Assembly: GCA_023091665.1 (NCBI GenBank)
Contig: JALJCQ010000021.1
Location: 124,001-188,000, forward strand
Direction of reading: 5' to 3'
Length of the DNA stretch: 64,000 nucleotides
Source of the DNA: Pythium myriotylum
Lineage: Eukaryota > Oomycota > Peronosporomycetes > Pythiales > Pythiaceae
Below are positions 1 through 9,500 of the stretch, piece after piece. The translations under genes were made by a program, and so were the position numbers. How positions within the stretch are numbered: the stretch's first letter is position 1; every line of letters starts with the position of its first letter. The notes below the pieces were generated by a model. That model saw only the letters and a program-made list of their open reading frames with translations, did no database searches and was not told the origin of the DNA.

Positions 1-82
1 TCTTCAGAAGTGGGCCCCAGTCTAGTGTGTGATAGCCGATGAACTCTCAATGATCGACTTGGGTCTCTTCGGTTTGTGGTAA

Positions 83-1281
83 GAAGCGCTTCAATGCGTC
101 AAGGAATCCGAAGGAATACCGTTTGGCGGCATGGTTCCTGTGCTCATGTTTGATCACTGCCAACTCAAGCCTGTGCGAGGCCGACCGATGTACAAGAGTT
201 ATGATCCTGAGGTGTCGTCAACGACGCCTCAACTACACGGCCAACAAGTCTACCGTGGCATTACTAAGGTGATCTACTTGACAAACAACATGCGCTTCAC
301 TCAAGATACCCTTTGGGGAGAATGGCTCGCGGCAGGACGACTCGGCAAATGGCCACAAGAGTTGCGTCAGTTCATCCACGACTTGCCAGACTACTCAATC
401 ACGTCCAGCCACATCCCACCTGGCTTGGTACAAACGATCTCGACTGACAACGCCACCAGAACAACGATCAACTCAACAGCAATCAACCTAGCAATTCGTA
501 CCTTCGCCGGTGACCGCAAAGTTTACACCGTCTCTGCAAAACTCTCAAGAACACTCTCACCCACAGAATGGACGATCCTAAAAGATCTCCCTGGCAACAG
601 AACCGGCAACATTCCCATCTTCCTCCACGTCTACATCGGTATGTAACATCACTATCGCGTCCAGGACACTATCATTAAAGTTCTATACCAAAACAGGAAT
701 GCCAGTTCGCGTAAAGTCAAACGAATGCGTTGATAAGGGAATTGTCAACGGTGCACGCGGGACAATCCACCACATAGATTGGCCTGACGATACAACCTTC
801 ACCCGACAAGGGGATGAGACTTGGTTTGCGTCATTGCAACCAAACAACATCAACGTGAATCTCTCCAATTCGCCTGCATCCACGCGATATCCGCTGATGC
901 CACCGGAATAGCCAGATTCCGTAATGCCGGTATCGCAAATCGATTCGCATTGGAGATCGATCGGTGTCCGTCAAAGGCTTCCCACTTGTGCCATCTTTTG
1001 GTACGACAGTTCATGGCGTTCAAGGCGAAACACGAGACTCCATCGCAGTCACCAACCTCCACCTCCGCCCCCGAAACGTCCACAACGTCGATCGTCACGC
1101 CCTGTACGCTTCGCTTTCACGGATACGGACACGGCACGGCCTTCATTGGCTCGGAAATCGACCTACCGGTGATGATTTCGACTACTTCCAGCAAAATGCA
1201 GAGGTGCTCGCTGAAGACAACCGGCTTCAACTTCTGTCTCATTCCACAGTCGCACAATTTCATAGATTATTACTGTTCTAA
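83..1281 (+). pseudogene. Degenerate PIF1-like helicase, C-terminal part
   Basis: Pieces of a PIF1-family DNA helicase (the type found in eukaryotes and in Helitron transposons) lie in different frames. The first piece has PFGGM followed by QLKPVRGRPMY, corresponding to the Walker B region, but the usual GD is replaced (LMFDHCQL). Next come an INSTAINLAI block and IPIFLHVYIG. A 58-bp intron at 639-696 (GTATGT...ACAG) restores the reading YIGMPVRVK and VNGARGTIHH. The C-terminal motif FPLVPSFGTTVHGVQGET and ALYASLSR (about 975-1130) are in a shifted frame after a stop at about 909. The upstream ATPase half is missing: a stop precedes this exon at 80-82. It could be a Helitron remnant or a dead host gene; no Rep domain is visible. 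Confidence 0.65.
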
Positions 1282-1436
1282 ATCTTGTGAATCAACGTAT
1301 GTGCCTGAATCTCTACTTGTCGACCACGCGCACTTGCTCACGGATAACTCAACTGCACATTTCATAACAACCTGGGTACCCCAGCCACTCTCGAGCCGAG
1401 AACTCGGCGAGACTTGCAATTGCAGAAGCGTGATGA

Positions 1437-1748
1437 TGTAACGGGCGCAGATCCGTTACACAGCGTCGAGACCCCTGTCCCGACGCTCAGATTGGGCTCT
1501 TGACTTGACGGTAAATTGGACTCTGCATTGAGAGGTCCAGACATCTCTGGACCTCATTAAACCTACTCTGGTGTCCCTAATAAAACCTATGCATGCGGTG
1601 TCGTCCTCTGATAGGATGAAATCTCAGAGAATTTCCACCAATGGAAATGCAACAAGAACACACGCGCCTCTGACCAATCAGAGACACGGGAGGGACAACT
1701 CTCTCTTATAGAACCTACTCTCTTGTAATGGGCTGTGGGCCCATTACA
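1437..1748 (-). repeat. 3' LTR of Gypsy-type element
   Basis: This 312-bp terminal repeat matches 5669-5980. It starts and ends with hairpins: TGTAACGG pairs with CCGTTACA at 1437-1460, and TGTAATGGGC pairs with GCCCATTACA at 1724-1748. A third hairpin with 10-bp arms (GAGGTCCAGA / TCTGGACCTC) lies at about 1530-1553. Confidence 0.92.
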
Positions 1749-1762
1749 TCATTCCCCTCTTC
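1749..1762 (-). promoter_or_regulatory. Polypurine tract of Gypsy-type element
   Basis: On the minus strand GAAGAGGGGAATGA directly abuts the 3' LTR. This is where second-strand priming occurs in LTR elements, and it supports minus orientation. Confidence 0.7.
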
Positions 1763-1953
1763 AAGAACTGACCAACGGGAAGTCAACCCAAGGGACGAGG
1801 ACACGGAGCGCGCACGAGCGGGTGCGCGCGCTTTCTTCAACGGGCGATCCCGGCGCACCCGGGATCAGGCAGTTAGGCGAGAGCGCCGGCGGAAGCCAGC
1901 GCAGTCTTCAATCTTCTTCGGACGGCACCAAGACACCCAGACGTCTAGGCGCG

Positions 1954-3711
1954 ATGGCTCAACCGTCGCAACAACAAGCTGGCGCCCGCGGCAACGCGGA
2001 CGCACCGACGACAACGACAACTCAAGCATCGACAGTGGCGCCGAGCACAACGATGCCAACGACGGCGGCGACAACGGAAGTCACGACGACAGCAACGGCA
2101 GCCACGACGACTTCGGCCGTGGCACCTGAGACGTTGAGCGATGAGGCGATGGCGCGAGTGTTGGAACAGGTCAACACACATCAAGGCACAAGCTTCGCAG
2201 CGCCGCCACGTGCAGCGCTCTTCGATCCTCAGCTCGGTGGAATCGCGGACCGGGAGCTGTACCCAGTCCCTTATCGCGACATCTCGCGCTTTGCCAACCC
2301 ACGCAGTCTCACGGCCGACGAGATCCATGAGTGGTTTGTTCGCTACCGCAAAGCAAGGGGCAAGACGATGAACGTGGTCGCGACCGCGTTGCAACAGTCG
2401 TGGAATGCTTTCGCTCGTATATGGAACAAAGGCGAGATCGAGTCGACCGTCGTGCGCTGGGAGACCGCCCAGCGCGAGCACTCGCTCGGGCGATTGCGCG
2501 AGGAGCTGCATCGTCTGTGTGAGGCGCGGCGTATAACGTGTCACGTCGACGTCGAGGAGGGTTGTCGTGCTTGCGCGCAGGCCGGGGCCACGCGCGCGAC
2601 TTGGATGGAGTGGGATGCCGACTATCGTCGCCATCAGAATGAAGAAGATCTTCGACGTGCGCTCGGTCTCTACGGGCGTGCTCTCTCTCAGGCTAGAGCT
2701 GCTGGGACCGTGCCGCAAGCTGGTCCTCGTACTGCCGGACGAGACCAGGGATCTCAAGCGCGAGCGTCGGCCCGTGCTCCCACGTATCCTGATCATCAGG
2801 GAAGCCAAGCCAGTGGACGCGATAGAAGCGAGCCTTGGGGATCGCACTCTTCTTCTTCGTACCGCCACGACGCATACGCGCCGTGGCCTCAGGATCGGGG
2901 CGATCATCGTGGTCAACAATACGGTCGACCACCCACCGAAGATCACCGTTGGCATCAATCAGCGGCGGCGGGCCATCACGAACAAAGCGCGCAGTGGGGC
3001 CACCACGCGGCCCCGGAGTCGACGCATCCGCCTCACGATCGGTGGGACCAGCGCTATGCCGGTCTCGACTGGAACGAGCCACGTCGTCTCGATCCTCCCC
3101 GCGAGCAATCCCACGGGTATCAACAAGATCACCGCGCACAGAACTCGGACTTAGAGCGTCGAGTTGATCGTCTGCAGAACTTCCTCGTGCCAGATCTTCA
3201 GCAGAAGGCAGACGACGCGGTCGATCAGATCGCGACACTTGAGACGGAGCAAGAGTCGCACGGGATCCGGGTGTATCAGCTCGAGCAGGACGCTCGAGCT
3301 CAGCGTCAGTCTCACGAAGCCTTCCGTGAGGAGTTCCGGGGGTGGCGTCGCGAATTTGATCCTGCTGAGCTGCGCGACCTTCTTCACGAACAAGCCCGGC
3401 AGAACGCCGAGCTTCGTCAACGCCTTCAGCAACTAGAGGATCGGCTCGAACGCGCCGAGTCGCAAGCGGAGAAGCGGATGTCAACAGAGGCGCCGGGACA
3501 GCCCGACCCGAAGAGGCAGCGGAAGAACGCGTCACCGGACGCGTCGACTGGTGACGGAGGCGACGGGAATCCTCGTCGTGGAGGTCGGCAGCGAGATCCG
3601 ACGGCGCCGCGGTTGTATAGACAGCCGCCAGGATGTCTTCCTCCCCGTCTTCCAAAGCGACGAGACACGGTTTCTCGTCGCAAACACGGTCTCCATCTTC
3701 GCAAGCGATGA
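1954..3711 (+). CDS. Antisense ORF inside Gypsy-type element, coiled-coil protein of unknown function
   Basis: A long ORF runs opposite to the element's gag/protease strand. It is open from 1735, inside the LTR; the ATG at 1954 (MAQPSQQQAG) is the first beyond the LTR. The predicted protein is 585 aa. A Thr/Ala-rich start is followed by a mixed, protein-like region (YPVPYRDISRFANPRSL, then a CHVDVEEGCRAC cysteine cluster), a His/Gln/Arg-rich stretch, and a heptad-like coiled coil (LERRVDRLQNFL onward) before a basic tail. It overlaps the minus-strand protease/chromodomain ORF by about 1 kb. I recognise no family. The 1.95-2.69 kb part has no competing minus-strand protein and reads as genuine coding sequence. 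The overlapped part could be open only because of GC bias. Confidence 0.45.
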   Translation: MAQPSQQQAGARGNADAPTTTTTQASTVAPSTTMPTTAATTEVTTTATAATTTSAVAPETLSDEAMARVLEQVNTHQGTSFAAPPRAALFDPQLGGIADRELYPVPYRDISRFANPRSLTADEIHEWFVRYRKARGKTMNVVATALQQSWNAFARIWNKGEIESTVVRWETAQREHSLGRLREELHRLCEARRITCHVDVEEGCRACAQAGATRATWMEWDADYRRHQNEEDLRRALGLYGRALSQARAAGTVPQAGPRTAGRDQGSQARASARAPTYPDHQGSQASGRDRSEPWGSHSSSSYRHDAYAPWPQDRGDHRGQQYGRPPTEDHRWHQSAAAGHHEQSAQWGHHAAPESTHPPHDRWDQRYAGLDWNEPRRLDPPREQSHGYQQDHRAQNSDLERRVDRLQNFLVPDLQQKADDAVDQIATLETEQESHGIRVYQLEQDARAQRQSHEAFREEFRGWRREFDPAELRDLLHEQARQNAELRQRLQQLEDRLERAESQAEKRMSTEAPGQPDPKRQRKNASPDASTGDGGDGNPRRGGRQRDPTAPRLYRQPPGCLPPRLPKRRDTVSRRKHGLHLRKR

Positions 3712-4717
3712 GACACGGTTTCTCATCGCAATCTTGGGACCCGGTCTCTAAGCCGGCGTCATCTTCACAAATCGTTGTGGAACCGCCACGTTGCGCTTCC
3801 TCTTCAGCAAGAAATGCATCGACGATGTAATCGACCGACGCCTCGTGTGCAGCGCGCGCACGTTTCGCGCGCAGACGCTTGCGCTTCCCAGCGTGTGAGC
3901 CCGACTTTCGTCGAGCTCGTCGTCGACGCGGCGTCGACGGCGCCATCGATGGAGCATCCTTGACGGGAGTCGAACTGGTCGACTCGCAGCTATCAGCGCC
4001 GACAGGGCCATCGCTCTCTGTGGAGGCTCTAGTAGCTGCGGATGAACATACGGACATGTTCACCCGCCAGACTTCGTCGATAACGGCGAACGCTTCATCA
4101 TCGATGGTGCCGGACGCGACAGCGCCGACACTCTTCTCGGACCGACTTTTCCAGTCGATCCGTGGTTCGTGGCGTTCGAACCACGGCAAACCGAAGATGC
4201 AATCGAACCTCTTGTCCATGTCGATTGCGAAAAACACATCTTCCTTCTCGGATCCACCGAGAACATACTTCATGTGTACCGAATGCTTCGGTACTTCTCG
4301 CGGCCTGCCGTCTGCAAGCCGAATCGTCATCTTCTCTCCTTCATCTCGAATCTTCATGCCCGAACACTCCTTCAGGCAACCAATGCGAACGAAATTCTTC
4401 GTTGCTCCGCAATCCAGCAGGGCTGTGATCGGCTCATCCATTCCGATCACTCTCACGCGAAGTGTGACCAACTTGTTGGAGCCACTGCCGGTGGTGGAAT
4501 TGAAACACGCCTCAGACGTGCTGGGGCCAAGGCGACGGTGCTCCACCGTTGCACGCGCCGCCTCACTCCGGCCAGTAGGGCTCCCCGCACCTACTGGTCC
4601 GACTCGTTTTTTGACGAGTCGTCCGTCAGCTGATGGAAGCGGACGGATCGGCCCTGGGCGACCGACGCTGGCGCCGGCGCGAGACAATCTTTGGCGTGGT
4701 GGCCGGCTTTCTGGCAC
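2693..4717 (-). CDS. Retropepsin plus chromodomain polyprotein, RT/integrase missing
   Basis: A 674-codon ORF overlaps the end of gag by 127 bp in a different frame, as in gag-pol frameshift arrangements. The aspartic protease active site is LLDCGATKNFV near residue 102, the DCGA variant of the D-S/T-G motif, followed by FDCIFGLPWFERH. An acidic repeat containing two CDEKPCL motifs comes next, then a low-complexity Arg/Ala/Ser/Asp stretch antisense to the coiled-coil ORF. A C-terminal chromodomain (WVVDRIVDHDDRP ... VHWLGFPDDQDTWE) occupies about residues 585-655. In autonomous chromoviruses RT, RNase H and integrase lie between protease and chromodomain; here they are gone without breaking the frame. 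Confidence 0.75.
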   Translation of the reverse strand: MPESRPPRQRLSRAGASVGRPGPIRPLPSADGRLVKKRVGPVGAGSPTGRSEAARATVEHRRLGPSTSEACFNSTTGSGSNKLVTLRVRVIGMDEPITALLDCGATKNFVRIGCLKECSGMKIRDEGEKMTIRLADGRPREVPKHSVHMKYVLGGSEKEDVFFAIDMDKRFDCIFGLPWFERHEPRIDWKSRSEKSVGAVASGTIDDEAFAVIDEVWRVNMSVCSSAATRASTESDGPVGADSCESTSSTPVKDAPSMAPSTPRRRRARRKSGSHAGKRKRLRAKRARAAHEASVDYIVDAFLAEEEAQRGGSTTICEDDAGLETGSQDCDEKPCLIACEDGDRVCDEKPCLVALEDGEEDILAAVYTTAAPSDLAADLHDEDSRRLRHQSTRPVTRSSAASSGRAVPAPLLTSASPLATRRVRADPLVAEGVDEARRSAGLVREEGRAAQQDQIRDATPGTPHGRLRETDAELERPARADTPGSRATLAPSQVSRSDRPRRLPSAEDLARGSSADDQLDALSPSSVRGDLVDTRGIARGEDRDDVARSSRDRHSAGPTDREADASTPGPRGGPTARFVRDGPPPLIDANGDLRWVVDRIVDHDDRPDPEATARMRRGGTKKKSAIPKARFYRVHWLGFPDDQDTWEHGPTLALEIPGLVRQYEDQLAARSQQL

Positions 4718-5654
4718 CGAAAGCAGCTCCCCTTCTTCGAACTCTTCTTCGCGTAGCGGGTGCCACCACTACCTTCTCCACCGTGGAACTGCAAGACAGA
4801 CAGATCCATTGGCTCCGGCTCAGACGGAGCCTCCGAGTAACGGTTGCGATAACCGTAACTGCGCGCCTGACGAGCGTTGTAGTCTTCCGTCAGCGCAATC
4901 GAGAAGGCTTCCTCGAGAGTTTCTGGATAAGTCCGGAAAAGTTGTGTCTTCGCTGGACCATCGCGGAGACCCGTCATAAACATCGCGACTTGTGTAGCCA
5001 TGTCGATCGGCTTTCCGACGACGCACGATGCGAGGTACCGCATCCGCTGGATATAAGAGTGGAGGTCGGTATTACCTTGTTTCGCGCTGAGAAACTCGGC
5101 GCGCATGCGGAATTCGCTCTGCGGCGGCTCGAAAGTCGACTGCAACTTCGACTTGAAGTCTTCGAGCGACCGAAAGCATTTCCGGTCGGCAGACCTGAGG
5201 CCATAGGCCCAAGTCTTCACCTTCCCAGTCAGTTGCGACATGGCATAGCGGATCCTCTGTTCTTCGTCGACGATGAGCCGGGCATCGATTGCCTCATCCA
5301 GCTCGCAGAACCAGCGATGAAGTGGCGTCTTCTCGTCGCCACCATATTTGGATGTGTCGATCTTGAGCGGTTCGACACGCGGCGAATTCTTCTGACGCGC
5401 GAGAGTCTGCGCCTGGGCGCGCGCGTCATCGATTTCACGGATCATGAACTCTTGAGCAGCGAGACGTTGGGCTTCCGCGTCACCGCTGCGTAGGAGCGGT
5501 GATTCACAGCAAGAGGGCCAGCGGCCTCAGCCATGCGGCCGAGGGCCTCCCATTCAAACTGGGTGAGGTGCGGGAAGTGTTCCGCACGAGTCAGCTGGCT
5601 GAGGTCGAAGCTGAGGTCGGCCATCTTGATGTCTTGGTCGTGTGGACGGACCAC
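4591..5654 (-). CDS. Gypsy-type Gag with CCHC zinc knuckle
   Basis: The Gag (capsid/nucleocapsid) starts in one frame (MADLSFDLSQLTRAEHFPHL, ATG near 5624) and continues in another from about 5510. The coherent helical stretch AEAQRLAAQEFMIREIDDAR bridges the shift, so one indel probably broke a single ORF. The second ORF (5445-4591, 284 aa) holds the capsid-like core (LHRWFCELDEAI, LTGKVKTWAYGL, FMTGLRDG) and a C-terminal knuckle CFRCQKAGHHAKDC of the CX2CX4HX4C type. The two ORFs share an ATGA overlap at 5442-5445, so termination-reinitiation is an alternative to a disabling frameshift. Confidence 0.8.
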
Positions 5655-5655
5655 G

Positions 5656-5666
5656 AAGTGCTACCA
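5656..5666 (-). promoter_or_regulatory. Primer-binding site of Gypsy-type element
   Basis: Two bases inside the 5' LTR the minus strand reads TGGTAGCAC. This is complementary to a tRNA 3' end ...TGCTACCA, as in eukaryotic initiator tRNA-Met. Confidence 0.6.
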
Positions 5667-5668
5667 GG

Positions 5669-5980
5669 TGTAACGGGCGCAGATCCGTTACACAGCGTCG
5701 AGACCCCTGTCCCGACGCTCAGATTGGGCTCTTGACTTGACGGTAAATTGGACTCTGCATTGAGAGGTCCAGACATCTCTGGACCTCATTAAACCTACTC
5801 TGGTGTCCCTAATAAAACCTATGCATGCGGTGTCGTCCTCTGATAGGATGAAATCTCAGAGAATTTCCACCAATGGAAATGCAACAAGAACACACGCGCC
5901 TCTGACCAATCAGAGACACGGGAGGGACAACTCTCTCTTATAGAACCTACTCTCTTGTAATGGGCTGTGGGCCCATTACA
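5669..5980 (-). repeat. 5' LTR of Gypsy-type element
   Basis: This is the second copy of the 312-bp repeat at 1437-1748. No differences were found reading them side by side. The target duplication GATGA follows at 5981-5985. Confidence 0.92.
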
Positions 5981-5985
5981 GATGA

Positions 5986-6505
5986 AGCTGTGGTGAGAAT
6001 AGGCAACAGGAACCACATTCCCTTAGGTGCGTCATTCAGTGCAACAATACAAATCTCAAGTAATTTTCCCTAGGTGCGCGCCATCACTACTATAAAATTT
6101 CAAAGTACATGTTTTCTTGGATAGAGATCGCATCACTTAATAAAAACTCTGTACACTAATGATAAGAGGTCATTGCATTTCAGAAGGTGGCGTCCCCAGT
6201 CGAGAGAGGCAGTACCGTGACTTGACGTCTTGAACGGACGTCCGCTCATTGAGCCCGATCACGGTGCTGCTCCCAAAAAGTTGAAGTATGCGGGAACACC
6301 ATGTGGCGCAAGATCTCTGCACATCATCAAACGAACAAATCGCGAGGGTCGCCATCGAGAATAGCAGGCCGCAAGAAACACATAGGTTCTGACCGCGCAT
6401 CGCGCCCCCCACGACGATGAGCTGGGTACCCCAGCCATCCAGAGAATTCGGTACTGTCCACTTTCTTTGCTTCCAACCAAGCTGAGAGCTTTTCGAGGAC
6501 TGCTC
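5986..6505. other. No recognisable gene
   Basis: About 520 bp between the LTR element and the 3' end of the large membrane-protein gene. On the minus strand the region just past that gene's stop is open in the same frame from about 6412 to 6170, but I see no family signature. It probably includes the 3' UTR. Confidence 0.4.
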
Positions 6506-9500
6506 TCACTTTTCGGCCATTTTGGTCACTTGCATATCCATAGACTCGAACAGCAAATCTAGCAGCTGCGAGTGGAAGAGCCTCCTTCGCCAGCGCAAGC
6601 CAAACACGAACCGTTCACCCCAGAGTCCGCGGCAATCGAGCCAGTGTCGAAGCTCGTCTCTATTCATCACGCGATATCCGATGGCTGCAGAGTCTTCCGG
6701 GTCAAAGTAGTGACGCTGAGCGTGTAGCACGTCGCCACCCGAAGTGTTCTCCTCAAAAACGTCATGCCAGAATACGTACCAATAACCCACTCGCGGATCA
6801 GAGTACACGAAGCGGAGCCGCTCATAGAGAACGTCGAGCGCTGCCTTCCTCGTCACTGCAATCTCCCGAAGACGGGGATTGGTTTCCTCGTGAGCAAAGT
6901 AGCGCTCCAGGTCACGGCGAGATATGTGCGGGTTGTTGTAAACGACAAAGCGGAAGCCGCTACTGAGAACGGCGTCTCGCACCTCCTGCTGCTCGATACG
7001 GAGCTCACGAGCATCGCTCTGGGCAGCGAGAACACGAGGCAGGTGCTGCGACAGCGCCTTCTGGACATAAGGACGGTGGAAGATATGGTGGAGCATGTCG
7101 CTGGCATCAAACAATGGTGTCAGTCCGACTAGTTTCATCGCGTCGTCACCTTCAACAGTGGTGCTGTGGTTGATCACGCACTGGATGACTTCGCCTGTGG
7201 TCGGGTCGATGATCTCTCCGTAGCCGTCTTGGTACTGGATTGTCAAAAGGAAGCCATCATCACGTATTCGCACGACACCGCTCTTGAACTGGCACCGAAA
7301 CGGGAGAGCATTTTCGCCCCACTGCTCATCACGTTCGAGTGGTAGATCGATTACGCCCCCCCACGCACTCAGAGCGCGCAGCTTCTGCCGTAGCAATCGC
7401 TTCTCGATGACGTCGCAACGAAAGTTGGCGAAGAACATCGATGTCACATCACGGTCATCATTGATCACGACAACGTCGCCCGCGTTGTCGGCGTCAAACC
7501 GAAATTCACAATGGAACGGGTACGGAATAACCTTCAGGCGTCCAAAGCCGACGCGTTTTGTGTGGGTCTCGTTCGGCTCATAGTATACATCGGGGCCTTC
7601 GAGCTGATTGCGAAGCAGCTTTCGCACGGCTGCGACGCACTCGTTGGCCTGGCCTAACCAATGGCGGCGGTGCATGAGTGCCTCCGCCTCTGCTCGCTTG
7701 AGCGCAACCGCGCGACCTTGCTTTGCTGCGACCTCAACGGCTTCTTCCTCTTCGACTTTGGCATGTGCAAGGCGCTGGATCGCGGCTTCCTCGCCCAGAG
7801 ACAGAAGCAGTTTCTGCCAGAAGTCGTGCCACACGCGGTGTCGCAGCTCGTGCTCGACGTCCCAGCTTGGGAGCACTTTGGCCGCAGGCTTGTTGGCGGC
7901 GTAGAGCCGGCTGTCACTAAATGTGAGTCTGCCAAGCCAGCACTTGACGTGGAGTCGCACCACGTCGCTGCCGAGGCACGTGATGGCAAGCATGAGAAGC
8001 GCGTTGGCGAGGTTGGCGATTGTCACAGACATGGAAACGGCGCGTGCCCAGTCGCTGTGGCCCATTGGGTCGTACGCCAGGAAGGCGCCACCACCACAAG
8101 TGATCCAAGCCGTTAGTTTGGCGCAGCATTCCATCCAGTCGTCGAAATCGTCGATATATGGGGCGGTGAACGTCGATAGAAAGCTGAGCGAGGTCACGCC
8201 CCACGTGAGCAGCGCGCGCAAGCGCTCGTCTCGAATCGGAATGAGAAGCAAGGTCAGCACAACTTTGATCGTGAGCTGCACGACCTTGTAGTATCGCCAT
8301 CGACGCTCGAAGCTCGCGTAGAGTGAGCGATACGGACAGAGAAGCTGCACCGGGTCGCGCCGCAGGATCTCGGCGTAGACACTGTTGCGGAAACCAACGC
8401 GCGTGCCGTCAAGATTCACGATCTCCAGGTGCTTGCTCTTGGAGAGCCGTCGCCAATGCTGGAGCAGTGACTCGCGCAACGAAGAAGTCGCTTCCGGTGG
8501 ACGAACGACGACTATCGGTGCGTGGCGCTGGATAAGATAAAAGAGAAAAACGACAAGTCCTCCAACGTACACGACGAGTAGCACGATTGAGCCGACCCAC
8601 AATTTGTGCCAGTAGGGCTTGTCGCGGTACCGCTTATGAACCGAACTCGTCTGCGGCGAACCTGTGAGCACTTCCATGGAGAGCCGCGCAATAGGGAGAT
8701 GGACGGTCTGGCAGATCGTTAGCAGGATCGTGATCGTGCGGATCTTGCGCTTTCGCCTCGTTCGCTGGTGGTTCGCAACGACTTCATCTTTGGAGAGCTC
8801 GCTCACATCCAAATCACTACGACGAGCAGCCGAGATCAGAAGCCATGCGAAGCAACCGCATGCAACAGCGATCGCGAGCAGGAAGGCCACGAAGAAGTAG
8901 TCTGGTACGTTGTCCACGCTCGAGCCCGAGAACCGCAGAAACGCGGCCGTGAAATCAGCGGCAACGAAGTTGAAAAAGTTGCGGTAGACGATCTGGAACT
9001 TGTCAAGCATCCGCTGGAGACCTGATACCTTCTCGGGCGCCTTTTGGAGCGCCACTGTGTAGAGGTTGGTGAACACGAGGCTGATGGTCTGTGCAAAGTC
9101 GCGCATGATCTCAAGCTTGGAGAGCGAAGGCAGCTTACGACGAAGCTTACCCAGAGGCGTATCGTCTTTGCTGTGGTTGGGGGTCGCACCGCGCGCCGCA
9201 GCGTCATAGGCCTCCTTCATCACACGTTGTGACTGTCGCGCCCACTTATCACCCACGGTCACAGCTTCGCGCTGCTTTTCACGAAGCTTCTCGTCCAGCA
9301 CACGTACGATGCGGTGAGCCGCGAGTCGACTAGTCGTATAGAAGTCGGCGTCCTGTGCACCTTTGCTCGACTTAGCCGCGTGCGTTATTGCTTGCCGTGT
9401 CTTGTCTAGAAGCACGCGCCACTCGTTTGAATCGGTATTTTCCGTAAGGCGACGCAGCTGCTTTGCCGTGCCCTCGACGTGATCCAGCGTCATAGTCTGC

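Larger units (their letters stand above)
1437..5980 (-). mobile_element. Non-autonomous Gypsy/chromovirus-type LTR retrotransposon
   Basis: The element is 4,544 bp. Its two 312-bp LTRs (1437-1748 and 5669-5980) look identical by eye, begin TGTAA and end TTACA. A perfect 5-bp target duplication, GATGA, lies at 1432-1436 and 5981-5985. A primer-binding site next to the right LTR and a polypurine tract next to the left LTR fix the orientation as minus. Inside are gag with a zinc knuckle, a retropepsin and a chromodomain, the usual chromovirus order. No reverse transcriptase, RNase H or integrase motif exists in any frame, so mobilisation would need enzymes from another copy. Identical LTRs imply a recent insertion. 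Confidence 0.9.

Noticed and set aside
1945..2958. 337-codon minus-strand ORF, Arg-rich.
   Set aside because: Composition (Arg/Cys/His-rich, no domain) is that of the antisense shadow of the plus-strand Thr/Ala-rich coding sequence; the real chromodomain lies in another frame.
1374..6436. Shared 16-mer CTGGGTACCCCAGCCA at about 1374 and 6421, on either side of the Gypsy-type element, considered as ends of a host transposon such as a Helitron.
   Set aside because: A repeated 16-mer is expected about 0.5 times by chance in 64 kb, the flanks do not extend the match convincingly, and no Helitron end hairpin or CTRR was found.
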